From the NCBI RefSeq assembly GCF_025398175.1, contig NZ_CP099734.1, forward strand, positions 3,410,001 through 3,474,000: 64,000 bases of DNA, given 5' to 3'. Position numbers and translations under genes: made by a program. Positions 56,438 to 64,000 of the stretch are shown one piece after another (position 1 is the stretch's first letter; the number at the start of each line of letters is the position of its first letter). The stretch comes from Photobacterium sp. TY1-4. Its GTDB lineage: Bacteria; Pseudomonadota; Gammaproteobacteria; Enterobacterales; Vibrionaceae. The notes below the pieces were generated by a model that worked only from the letters and a program-made list of their open reading frames with translations, was not told the DNA's origin and did no database searches.

Positions 56438-56889
56438 AAAATATTGTTCAGCAGATTGATCGCCTGGCAGAGCGGACGACCGAGCCGCTCATCCCCTTGC
56501 TGTTGCTGTTCACCCGGCTGTGGGTCGCCTGGGTCTTTTTCAACGCCGGGCTGATCAAATATGCCAGCTGGGACAGCACCCTTTACCTGTTTGAATTTGA
56601 ATATCAGGTTCCGCTGCTGCCGTGGAAATGGGCGGCCTACCTCGGCACCGGGGCCGAGCTGATCCTCCCGGCCTTTCTGGCGTTGGGCCTGCTGACCCGC
56701 CCGACCGCGTTGGCACTGTTTGCATTTAACGCCATCGCGGTGGTGTCCTACCCGCTGCTGTGGGAGCGCGGTTTTTTTGATCACCAACTGTGGGGCATGA
56801 TGCTGCTGGTGAATTTGTTCTGGGGCGCCGGGGAGGTTTCCCTCGACCAGCTGTTTCGCCGGGCCCCGAAACAGAGCCTGCTGGAATAA
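56434..56889 (+). CDS. DoxX-family membrane protein
   Basis: Inner-membrane protein of 151 residues with four hydrophobic segments; LLLFTRLWVAWVFFNAGLIKYASWDSTLYLFEFEY and the LGTGAELILPAFLALGL segment fit DoxX. DoxX genes accompany many DUF2282/DUF692/DUF2063 operons, but the role is not known; electron transfer or membrane redox support is a guess. Last gene of the operon, followed by a perfect terminator. Confidence 0.9.
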   Translation: MKNIVQQIDRLAERTTEPLIPLLLLFTRLWVAWVFFNAGLIKYASWDSTLYLFEFEYQVPLLPWKWAAYLGTGAELILPAFLALGLLTRPTALALFAFNAIAVVSYPLLWERGFFDHQLWGMMLLVNLFWGAGEVSLDQLFRRAPKQSLLE

Positions 56890-56913
56890 ATGGCCTACCC
56901 AAGGCCAGATGGC

Positions 56914-56941
56914 AAAAAGGCGATCTGCAGATCGCCTTTTT
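56914..56941. terminator. Perfect palindromic bidirectional terminator
   Basis: AAAAAGGCGATCTG and its exact complement CAGATCGCCTTTTT with no unpaired centre (14+14). It serves the RiPP operon (plus) and the yigB-xerC-dapF-lysA unit (minus), which converge here. Confidence 0.95.
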
Positions 56942-56986
56942 CATTTCTGAATGTTCAGCGGTGATTGAAGCGACCGGCCCAACCGC

Positions 56987-57703
56987 TCAGACCAACGCCA
57001 ACAGCTGGGACAGAGAATGGATCTCAACATCCGGCAGCCATTTGGCTTTCGGCTCCCGGCTCAGTTGACGCTGCTGATCATTGAGCCAGCATGCCTGCAT
57101 CCCGTGCAGTTTCGCCCCGCCGACATCACTGACCAAATGGTCGCCGACATGCAGAATCTCACCGGGCGTGAGTCCCAACAGAGCCACCGCCTGGGCAAAC
57201 AGATCCGGTTCCGGCTTGGCCAGACCGTCCCGGCCAGCCACCAGAACCCGGTCAAAGTACTGGCTGAGACCGATTTTTTCCACATCCACATTACCATTGG
57301 TGATCGCCAGCATCGGCACCCGCTTGCCCAGCTCACGGAGCACCCGGTGGGTTTCCGCCGGCACCTCAACCTGATTGCGGACCACCAGCACATGCCGGAC
57401 CCCGGCCTGAGCCGCCTGCTCCGCCAGCGTCTGGGCATAGCCCAGCTGCATCAAGCCGATTTTCAGCAACTCATAGCGCCATTGCGTCACGTCGTGGCGC
57501 AGCAGCGGGTTGTGCTCGGCCAGCCTGAACTTGAGCCGCAGCCAATCTTTGCGGGTCAGCGCGTCGCTGATCGGGTGAACGTCCGCCAGCCAGTCATACA
57601 TGGCCTGCTCTGCCCGCCGGATCACCGGCCGGTTGTCGTACAAGGTATCATCGAGATCAAATGTCAGCGCCTTAGGGGGCTGGTAGCGACGATAAAACTG
57701 CAT
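56987..57703 (-). CDS. yigB: YigB, HAD-family FMN/riboflavin-precursor phosphatase
   Basis: HAD phosphatase of 238 residues. Motif I FDLDDTLYDN (nucleophile Asp at about 16), motif II AITNG, Lys of motif III in LAKPEPD, motif IV VGDHLVSDVGGA. YigB of Escherichia coli dephosphorylates FMN and 5-amino-6-(5-phosphoribitylamino)uracil. Last gene of the lptM-lysA-dapF-DUF484-xerC-yigB series, as in Escherichia coli. Confidence 0.93.
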   Translation of the reverse strand: MQFYRRYQPPKALTFDLDDTLYDNRPVIRRAEQAMYDWLADVHPISDALTRKDWLRLKFRLAEHNPLLRHDVTQWRYELLKIGLMQLGYAQTLAEQAAQAGVRHVLVVRNQVEVPAETHRVLRELGKRVPMLAITNGNVDVEKIGLSQYFDRVLVAGRDGLAKPEPDLFAQAVALLGLTPGEILHVGDHLVSDVGGAKLHGMQACWLNDQQRQLSREPKAKWLPDVEIHSLSQLLALV

Positions 57704-57748
57704 GGCTGCCTCTGCAAAAAAGAATCAAACAATGCGACCCACGAACGG

Positions 57749-58660
57749 CTAGCGTTTGCCCCGCTTGGCTCGCGGATGCGCCTCATCATAGACCTGGGCC
57801 AGATGCTGAAAGTCGAGGTGGGTATAGATCTGGGTGGTCGACAGGTTGGCGTGCCCGAGCAGCTCCTGCACCGCCCGCAGATCCCCGCTAGACTCAAGCA
57901 TATGGGTGGCAAAGCTGTGACGCAGTTTATGCGGATTGATATGGCTCGACACCGCCTGCTTCTGACCCCACTCGGCCATGCGCTTCTGGACATTACGGGT
58001 CGAAATCCGCTGCCCCAGCTTGGAGACAAACAGCCCCGGCTCATCTCCGGCAGCCAGCTGGCCGCGCACCTTGAGCCAGTGTCCGACCCAATCCCGGGCC
58101 AGTCCGGCAAACGGCACCACCCGCTCTTTGTCGCCTTTACCAATCACCCGGATATCGCCCTTGCTGAGGCTGATGTCCCGCACGTCAAGATTCACCAGCT
58201 CCGACAAACGCAGACCAGCACCGTACATCAGCTCCATCATGGCCCGATCACGGATCGACAGCGGATCATCTTCGTTGACATCGAGCAGCTGATCCATCTC
58301 GTCGACATCGAGGTTTTTCGGCAGCGGGCGGGCTTTGCGCGGTGCCGACACCCCTTTCGCGGGATTGGCCTTCAGATCGCCCTGATGGACCAGATAATCG
58401 AGAAAACTACGCAGCGCCGACAGGCGCATCGACAAGCTGCTGGCCTTGAGACCATCGCGCATCCCCTTGCTGGCCAACTGACGTACCCAGGCCGCATCGA
58501 CCGTCTGCCAGTCGGTGACGCCCAGATCCACCAGCTGCTCGGCCATCGTGGTGAGCTGGCGCTTGTAATTGTGCTGAGTGTGCAGACTCAGTTCACGCTC
58601 GCTGCGCAGGTATTCATAAAAGCGCAGCAGCGGCTTTTCCAGTCCAGCTGGCAGGCTCAA
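57749..58660 (-). CDS. xerC: XerC, site-specific tyrosine recombinase
   Basis: Recombinase (303 residues) that with XerD resolves chromosome dimers at dif. The catalytic set is present: Arg in [12 protein letters not shown], Lys in [22 protein letters not shown] (His and Arg), [12 protein letters not shown] with His and the Tyr nucleophile. The N-terminal SAM-like domain is at about 1-100. Overlaps the DUF484 gene by four bases. XerD is not in the window. Confidence 0.96.
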   Translation of the reverse strand: MSLPAGLEKPLLRFYEYLRSERELSLHTQHNYKRQLTTMAEQLVDLGVTDWQTVDAAWVRQLASKGMRDGLKASSLSMRLSALRSFLDYLVHQGDLKANPAKGVSAPRKARPLPKNLDVDEMDQLLDVNEDDPLSIRDRAMMELMYGAGLRLSELVNLDVRDISLSKGDIRVIGKGDKERVVPFAGLARDWVGHWLKVRGQLAAGDEPGLFVSKLGQRISTRNVQKRMAEWGQKQAVSSHINPHKLRHSFATHMLESSGDLRAVQELLGHANLSTTQIYTHLDFQHLAQVYDEAHPRAKRGKR

Positions 58661-59358
58661 TCAATCACCTCACGGGTGTATTCCCAGTGATAGATCAAAC
58701 GGGTCAGCACCAGCGCCAGCTGCTCGACGAACAAGGTGTCCATCGACGGCTGGAAATGACCGCCGTCCGGGCTGGCAAAACTCAGCACCCCGATCGGCTG
58801 CTCCAGCCCCAGCGGCAGGACCACAAAGGATCCCAGGTGCGGCGGCTGATCAAACAGCAACTCACTCTCCGGCTTGCGCAGGCGACCCAGGTACACCGAA
58901 CGTTGGGACAGATGTGCAATCCGGAACGGTTCGAAAGCTTTGCGCTCTAAAAACAGGGTGTCGTCAAAACTGTCGAACAGCTTGAGGCTGACCTCCAGGT
59001 TCAACTTTTCCGCCAGGGATTCCAGGATCACCAGCGCCTGGTAAATATTGTGGGTCTGAAACAATTGATGCTGCGCCCGGGCAAAAATCTCAAACAGCTC
59101 GCTGTTTTTGCCGGCAGCAGCCACCAGGCCGCGGATTTCGCTTTCCAGATCCCGGACCTGATGACGCAACCGGGTCAGCTGGATTTCCACCAGAGACACG
59201 GCTCCCCGCTCCGGGTGGTTGACTTGCAAGCCGTCCAGCACATCCGGCTGGCGATCAAAAAAATCAGGATGGTCACGCAAATACGCCGCAACTTCCTGAT
59301 CGGTCAACAGGGCGTCTGCCGCAATCGGCAGCTCGTCCAGTTGGGATACATCGGTCAT
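58657..59358 (-). CDS. DUF484 (YigA-like) GAF-fold protein
   Basis: Protein of 233 residues: N-terminal helix and coiled-coil region ([19 protein letters not shown], then [18 protein letters not shown]), followed by a GAF-like domain (about 100-225). DUF484 is always found between dapF and xerC in gammaproteobacteria; its biochemical role is unknown. Overlaps dapF and xerC by four bases each. Confidence 0.92.
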   Translation of the reverse strand: MTDVSQLDELPIAADALLTDQEVAAYLRDHPDFFDRQPDVLDGLQVNHPERGAVSLVEIQLTRLRHQVRDLESEIRGLVAAAGKNSELFEIFARAQHQLFQTHNIYQALVILESLAEKLNLEVSLKLFDSFDDTLFLERKAFEPFRIAHLSQRSVYLGRLRKPESELLFDQPPHLGSFVVLPLGLEQPIGVLSFASPDGGHFQPSMDTLFVEQLALVLTRLIYHWEYTREVID

Positions 59359-60185
59359 AATACTATTTGTCCATCAAACACATGGGCAGCAGGGCCAGTC
59401 ATGTACAACGGTTTGCCCGGACCCGGCCAGCGAATATGCAAATCGCCGCCCGGCAGGCTGACTTTGACTTTTTCATCCAGCAGCCCTTGCTGACGGCCAA
59501 TGGCCACCGCCGCACAGGCACCGCTGCCGCAGGCCTGGGTTTCCCCTGCCCCGCGCTCATACACCCGCAGTTTCACTTCGTTGCGGTTGACGATCTGCAT
59601 AAAGCCGGCGTTCACCCGCTCGGGAAAACGCTCGTGGGATTCTAACAAAGGCCCCAAGGAGTCGACGTCCGCAGTCGCCACATCCTCGACCACGGTCACA
59701 CAATGGGGATTGCCCATGCTGACCGCCCCGCAAAAGACAGTTTGCTCGCCGACCCGCAAAATATAGGTTTTCTCCGCCTGCTTGGCCCGAAACGGGATCT
59801 TCGCCGGCTCAAAGTCCGGCACGCCCATATTGACCGTGACCTGATTGTCATTCTCCAGCTTGAGCACCATCTTACCGCCCTTGGTGCTGACGGAAATATG
59901 GTATTTGTTGGTCAGCCCTTTCATCCAGACGAAGCGGGCAAAACAGCGCGCGCCGTTGCCGCACTGCTCCACCTCACTGCCGTCGGCATTGAAGATCCGG
60001 TAGTGGAAATCCGTTTCCGGATCGTAAGGCGGCTCCACCACCAGCAGCTGGTCAAAGCCGATGCCGCGATGGCGATCGGCCAGGCGGCGAATGGCATCAG
60101 GCGAGAAGAACACATTCTGGGTCACACAATCGACCACCATGAAGTCGTTGCCTAAACCATGCATTTTGGAAAAGTTAATCTGCAT
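59355..60185 (-). CDS. dapF: DapF, diaminopimelate epimerase
   Basis: Converts LL- to meso-diaminopimelate for lysine and peptidoglycan; 276 residues. The two catalytic cysteines are in QCGNGARC and in [10 protein letters not shown]; both halves of the pseudosymmetric fold are seen ([15 protein letters not shown] at the N-terminus). Sits with lysA directly upstream, so the last two steps of lysine synthesis are together. Confidence 0.97.
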   Translation of the reverse strand: MQINFSKMHGLGNDFMVVDCVTQNVFFSPDAIRRLADRHRGIGFDQLLVVEPPYDPETDFHYRIFNADGSEVEQCGNGARCFARFVWMKGLTNKYHISVSTKGGKMVLKLENDNQVTVNMGVPDFEPAKIPFRAKQAEKTYILRVGEQTVFCGAVSMGNPHCVTVVEDVATADVDSLGPLLESHERFPERVNAGFMQIVNRNEVKLRVYERGAGETQACGSGACAAVAIGRQQGLLDEKVKVSLPGGDLHIRWPGPGKPLYMTGPAAHVFDGQIVL

Positions 60186-60199
60186 GAAGTCCTGTCTCG

Positions 60200-61453
60200 T
60201 TATTCCGGTAAGATATGCTCAGACTGCCACAATTGCGCCAGGGTTTCACGTTCGCGCACCAGATGCGCCTGATCACCATCAACCATCACCTCGGCTGCCC
60301 GGGTCCGGGTATTGTAGTTCGACGCCATCACAAATCCGTATGCCCCTGCCGAGCGCACCGCCAACACGTCGCCTTCTGCCAGACACAGAGCGCGATCTTT
60401 GCCGATGAAATCCCCGGTCTCGCAGATCGGACCGACAAAATCATAGGTCGTCGCCGTCCCTTCGCGCGGGCTGACCGGAATGATGTCCTGCCAGGCTTGG
60501 TACAGGGTCGGGCGGATCAGATCATTCATCGCCGCATCGACAATGGCAAAGTTCTTATGCTCGGTGTGCTTGAGGTATTCCACCCGGGTCAGCATCACCC
60601 CGGCATTGGCGGCAATCGCCCGGCCCGGTTCAAAAATCAGCTCCAGTTGCGGGTGATCGACCAGGCGCGCCAGCAGGGCCGAAGCATAGGCTGCCGGCTC
60701 CGGCGGTTGCTCGCTGCTGTAAGTGACCCCCAGACCACCGCCGACATCCAGATGGTCGATTTCAATCCCTTCGGATTTCAGGGTATCAATCAGTGCCAAC
60801 AGGCGATCGGTGGCATCGATGAAAGGCTCCAGCGCCGTCAGCTGTGAGCCGATATGGCAGTCCATCCCGGTGACCTTAAGGTGCGGCAGGCTGTGGGCCA
60901 GACGGTAGACTTCCGGCGCACGATCGAAGGCAATCCCGAACTTGTTATCCCGCAGGCCGGTGGAGATATACGGGTGCGTCTGCGCATCGACGTCCGGGTT
61001 GATCCGCAGCGAAACCGGGGCCACTTGACCCAATTCGCCCGCCACGTCATTGAGGCGGATCAGCTCCGGCTCAGATTCGACATTGAAGCACTTAATGCCC
61101 AGTGCCAGCGCCCGCTTCATTTCCGCCGCGGTTTTGCCGACGCCGGAGAACACCACCTTGGCCGGATCGCCGCCGGCGGCAATCACCCGCTCCAGCTCGC
61201 CCTGAGAGACGATATCAAACCCGGAGCCCAACCGGGCCAGAACATTCAGCACCCCGATATTCGAGTTCGCCTTCACCGCATAGCAAATCAGGTGCGGGTG
61301 ATCCGCCACCGCCTGATCAAATGCACGCCAGTGGCGCTCCAGCGTCGCACGCGAATAGACATAAAGGGGCGTGCCAAAGCGCTCAGCCAGTTCACTCAGT
61401 GCGACGTCTTCGGCCCATAGCTGGCCGTCTTGCTGGTAATTAAAGTAATCCAA
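60200..61453 (-). CDS. lysA: LysA, diaminopimelate decarboxylase
   Basis: PLP enzyme (417 residues) making L-lysine from meso-diaminopimelate. The PLP Lys is in [10 protein letters not shown] (about residue 61); [26 protein letters not shown] and [11 protein letters not shown] are all present. It starts 30 bases after lptM and ends 14 bases before dapF. No lysine riboswitch is visible upstream; the gene is read through from lptM. Confidence 0.97.
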   Translation of the reverse strand: MDYFNYQQDGQLWAEDVALSELAERFGTPLYVYSRATLERHWRAFDQAVADHPHLICYAVKANSNIGVLNVLARLGSGFDIVSQGELERVIAAGGDPAKVVFSGVGKTAAEMKRALALGIKCFNVESEPELIRLNDVAGELGQVAPVSLRINPDVDAQTHPYISTGLRDNKFGIAFDRAPEVYRLAHSLPHLKVTGMDCHIGSQLTALEPFIDATDRLLALIDTLKSEGIEIDHLDVGGGLGVTYSSEQPPEPAAYASALLARLVDHPQLELIFEPGRAIAANAGVMLTRVEYLKHTEHKNFAIVDAAMNDLIRPTLYQAWQDIIPVSPREGTATTYDFVGPICETGDFIGKDRALCLAEGDVLAVRSAGAYGFVMASNYNTRTRAAEVMVDGDQAHLVRERETLAQLWQSEHILPE

Positions 61454-61483
61454 TGTTGTCTCTTCCCTGTCTGCTCGCTGTGT

Positions 61484-61603
61484 TTACGGTTGTTGTTGTT
61501 GCTGCTGCTCAGAATCATCCGGCATATATAACGGACCACTCTGGCCGCAGCCGGTCAGTGCCAGGATCCCCAGAACCAAAATTGCCAATAAACCTTTACG
61601 CAT
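61484..61603 (-). CDS. lptM: LptM (YifL), small lipoprotein of the LPS translocon
   Basis: Lipoprotein of 39 residues: a signal helix, then lipobox LTGC with Cys19, followed by GQSGPLYMPD, the diagnostic LptM motif. LptM helps oxidative maturation of the LptDE translocon. The C-terminal tail has six Gln in a row from a CAG/CAA repeat. Start from ATG 61603; it leads the lysA operon as in Escherichia coli. Confidence 0.93.
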   Translation of the reverse strand: MRKGLLAILVLGILALTGCGQSGPLYMPDDSEQQQQQQP

Positions 61604-61681
61604 GTTTCAAAGCCAGTGATTATCATTTCAATGCCCTCTATAATCGCACCAACACTCGGAAAAGCAATAGGACGCAATGGG

Positions 61682-61993
61682 ATGAACGATACAGAATTTC
61701 ATAAGCTGGCCGATGAAGTGCTGATGCACATCGAAGAAGGCATCGATCAGTCTGGTGCCGACATCGAATATGAAACGACAGGCAACGTACTGACGCTGGA
61801 ATTTGAAAACCGCAGCCAGATCGTAATCAACCGCCAGGAGCCGCTGCATGAAATCTGGCTGGCCTCCAAATCCGGCGGCTACCACTTCAAATATAAGGAT
61901 GGCGAGTGGCGCTGTACCCGCAGCGGCAATGAGCTGATTGCGCTGGTGAAGCAGGAATGCTCCCTGCACGCCGAAGAGCCGGTCAACTGGTAA
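61682..61993 (+). CDS. cyaY: CyaY, frataxin homologue
   Basis: Iron-binding protein (103 residues) that regulates iron-sulfur cluster assembly by IscS. FHKLADEVLMHIEEGID (acidic helix 1), LTLEFENRSQIVINRQEPLHEIWLASKSGGYHF (beta sheet) are the frataxin core. The ATG at 61682 gives the normal length; the upstream in-frame ATG does not. Diverges from lptM; converges on cyaA. Confidence 0.95.
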   Translation: MNDTEFHKLADEVLMHIEEGIDQSGADIEYETTGNVLTLEFENRSQIVINRQEPLHEIWLASKSGGYHFKYKDGEWRCTRSGNELIALVKQECSLHAEEPVNW

Positions 61994-62020
61994 GCCCCGA
62001 ACTCAGACGCCAGAGATACA

Positions 62021-62046
62021 AAAAGCGAGAGCCGGGCTCTCGCTTT
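62021..62046. terminator. Terminator between cyaY and cyaA
   Basis: Stem AAAGCGAGAGC / GCTCTCGCTTT with a three-base loop; A- and T-rich flanks on both sides, so it can serve both converging genes. Confidence 0.9.
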
Positions 62047-62063
62047 GTTGTTTTGGGGCCGCT

Positions 62064-64000
62064 TCAGCCCAGCTGACGGGACGATGCCGGCATCACCATC
62101 ATCTCCGGTGCCGCGGACTCTGCCGGACGCCGCGGGATCTGCTGACCGCCCTTGAACGGGATCACCTGCGGCTCACCACCGTCGCTATGGACGATGTCGT
62201 AGAACTGCGGCAGGTTAAAGTTAATAAAGTTGGCACTGTAGCTGAAGCGATCCTGAGCCGAGGTGTAGAACCGGTTTACCCCGTGCACCATCTCGTTCTT
62301 ATCGCCGCAGCACTGGCGGTACACTTCCACCCGATTCGCTTCATCGAGAATATAAATGTTATAGCCGCTGTCGCAGTCCTCGAAGAAGAACTGGATCAGC
62401 CCTTCACTGGCGTAGGAGTCGACAATTTCCGGCGGATGCGGCTCATCGGTTTTGCCCATCACCAGATTGGCCGAGCCAAACAGCTTGTTAGTCGAGATGC
62501 AGCTGTAGAAATCAACCGAGTTCTCCAGCTTCTGGACCGATACCCCGCGGCGTTCGAAAAACAGGCCGTGGGTCTGCTCGCCAATGCGAATGGCTTTAAA
62601 GCGGCGGCGTTTCTCCTGCTCGACCGGTTTCAGGCGCAACTCGATACATTCGGCTACCAATTGGTAGACCAGATTGCGGATCAGGCCGCGCATGTGCTTG
62701 CTGTAACAGAACACATCCACCGACTCGGGCGGGATCGCATCCTGGTGCATCTTGCCCAGTACCGTTTTGAGCGCATCGAGCATCGCATTCTCGCCGCTGA
62801 AGTTGAGGGTTCTCACTTCATTCCAAGAGTTGCGGTATACCAGATCGACACTGCCGACCAGGCACAGTTGCTCCGCGCCGTAACTAAAGATATCTGTGTT
62901 CTTGAAATCGAACTTCACCGCGCGGTTTTTCAGCGCTGTGGTCGGGTCATTCTCCAGGTTGATAAACAGACCGAGCTGGCGGATCTCACACGGACTTGAC
63001 AGCGCCTGCAGGCCCGGCTGCGGCCGGCGGATCGGGAAGGTGTTGCGAATATCGCTGACCAGCTGATACAGCTTGTCGAGATCCATTGCCGCATCCCGCA
63101 CCACGGTATGCAGGCAGGTCGATTCGGTCAGCAGGCCGTTGAAATAGGCCCACGCCACCAGCTTGCTCAGGTAGCGGTTATGCTCCAGCGACGGCTGGCC
63201 GAGGATCGCATAGGGGTCGAGCGAGTGCTTGTACAGATACCAGCCCGCGGCGTTGGTCCGCCCGGCCGGCACCTGGATCAGCGTCAGGTCCGGTTCGTGC
63301 AAATCCGGTGAAATCTGCGGATTGAGCAAGGTCACTTTGCCCGGCAGCACCTCAAACGCCGCATACAGTTTGCGGGCCAGGATACTGATATCTTCCGGGC
63401 TGATCGCCGAGGTAATATTGTTGCGCCGGGCGAAGCGGATCAGATTCCGGTAGCTCAGCATCAGGGCATCAAGCAGTTCATTATGCGCCCGCTTGACCTG
63501 CTCCACCTTCCAGTTCCGGCGGTTGTCCAGCTCCAGCAGCACCGCTTGCGGCCACTGCCAGGCCCCGGTCAGCTCTTCCAGCACGTCACGGCGCCAGGGC
63601 ACCGAGCCCAGCGACGGCTCGCGGGTCAGTTTTTCGTGGGTCTTGAGATAAAAGCAGCGCCGCACCAGATCCAGCCGGCGATGATCATCAATCCGCTCCA
63701 GATAGCGGGTCACCTTCTCCAGCATCAGGAAGTACGCATCCATACAGTATTCGGTGCGATCCTCGGCGAAAAATCGCCGTTTGGCATCCAAACTAAGCAG
63801 TTGGGTGTGCGGATATTCCCACGAGTAGGCTTCGAGCAAAATGGCTTTGAGCACCGATTTGTACGGCGAGTCGATACTTTTATACAGCTGCCACAGACTG
63901 GAGCCGAAGTATTCCTCGGCCGGGATCCGACTCAGGCCGCCAAAATCGATCCACTTATCACGACGGATATACCCGTTACTTTCGAGGTAATGGAGATAAT
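62064..64000 (-). CDS. cyaA: CyaA, class I adenylate cyclase (5' end cut by window)
   Basis: C-terminal part of the class I adenylate cyclase that makes cAMP for CRP. The frame is open to the right edge; 645 residues up to the stop are visible, including DKWIDFGGL and [13 protein letters not shown], then [13 protein letters not shown] and the C-terminal regulatory domain that in enterobacteria responds to phosphorylated EIIA-Glc. The N-terminal catalytic segment is mostly beyond the window. A Pro- and Met-rich tail ends the protein. Next to cyaY, as usual. Confidence 0.95.
   Translation of the reverse strand, partial: YLHYLESNGYIRRDKWIDFGGLSRIPAEEYFGSSLWQLYKSIDSPYKSVLKAILLEAYSWEYPHTQLLSLDAKRRFFAEDRTEYCMDAYFLMLEKVTRYLERIDDHRRLDLVRRCFYLKTHEKLTREPSLGSVPWRRDVLEELTGAWQWPQAVLLELDNRRNWKVEQVKRAHNELLDALMLSYRNLIRFARRNNITSAISPEDISILARKLYAAFEVLPGKVTLLNPQISPDLHEPDLTLIQVPAGRTNAAGWYLYKHSLDPYAILGQPSLEHNRYLSKLVAWAYFNGLLTESTCLHTVVRDAAMDLDKLYQLVSDIRNTFPIRRPQPGLQALSSPCEIRQLGLFINLENDPTTALKNRAVKFDFKNTDIFSYGAEQLCLVGSVDLVYRNSWNEVRTLNFSGENAMLDALKTVLGKMHQDAIPPESVDVFCYSKHMRGLIRNLVYQLVAECIELRLKPVEQEKRRRFKAIRIGEQTHGLFFERRGVSVQKLENSVDFYSCISTNKLFGSANLVMGKTDEPHPPEIVDSYASEGLIQFFFEDCDSGYNIYILDEANRVEVYRQCCGDKNEMVHGVNRFYTSAQDRFSYSANFINFNLPQFYDIVHSDGGEPQVIPFKGGQQIPRRPAESAAPEMMVMPASSRQLG

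Noticed and set aside
61454..61620. Lysine riboswitch before lysA
   Set aside because: The gap is occupied by lptM and is too short for the lysine aptamer.

Overview
The window is a contiguous piece of a gammaproteobacterial chromosome, almost certainly from the Vibrionaceae. Evidence: one type II secretion operon running gspC to gspN followed by nudE and cysQ; the divergent hslR-hslO-pckA block; bipA/glnA/ntrBC; a polA-spf-engB block with cytochrome c4; and a RyhB gene beside polA. As I recall it, this order follows Vibrio cholerae chromosome I closely. Base composition looks high for that family (by eye above 55% G+C, not counted), so a G+C-rich Photobacterium-like lineage is possible; I do not name a species. 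I see no insertion sequence, prophage, CRISPR array, tRNA or rRNA.

Layout. 1-12705 (minus): cysQ (cut by the window edge), nudE and the type II secretion operon gspCDEFGHIJKLMN. 12994-16253 (plus): redox and heat chaperones hslR/hslO behind a sigma-32-like promoter, then pckA. 16435-22225: AsmA-like protein, YiiD-type GNAT/thioesterase, dtd, yihY, a DUF2959 lipoprotein and a small P-loop ATPase. 22345-29390: bipA diverging from the nitrogen regulon core glnA, a DUF4124 protein, glnL (ntrB) and glnG (ntrC), with three NtrC boxes and a sigma-54 promoter before glnA and one NtrC box before glnL. 29576-36847: GGDEF/EAL protein, add, an unlisted 42-codon gene with its own terminator, hemN, a DUF2489 protein, yihI and a methyltransferase. 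37034-44820: cytochrome c4, engB, polA, elbB, a GNAT protein and yhhQ. 44977-52000: a small DUF protein, recQ, rarD, an AraC regulator with a LysE exporter, and ggt. 52053-56889: uvrD diverging from a four-gene bufferin-type copper RiPP operon (DUF2282 precursor, DUF692, DUF2063, DoxX). 56987-64000: yigB, xerC, a DUF484 protein, dapF, lysA, lptM; then cyaY; then cyaA, cut by the right edge.

The least ordinary part is the non-coding content around polA. Within about 5 kb, on the minus strand, lie Spot 42 (spf, about 39264-39367), RyhB (about 43335-43512, with two Fur boxes), and a candidate third small RNA (about 38843-38940) with its own -10 element and terminator. Just upstream of the third lies an unannotated 50-codon gene for a two-CxxC peptide. 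A short leader pseudoknot before yhhQ has the layout of a class I preQ1 riboswitch, which fits the queuosine-precursor transporter it would control. The bufferin operon is the most complete recently described system in the window.

All function calls come from reading the sequence and recalled family knowledge; no database search was run.
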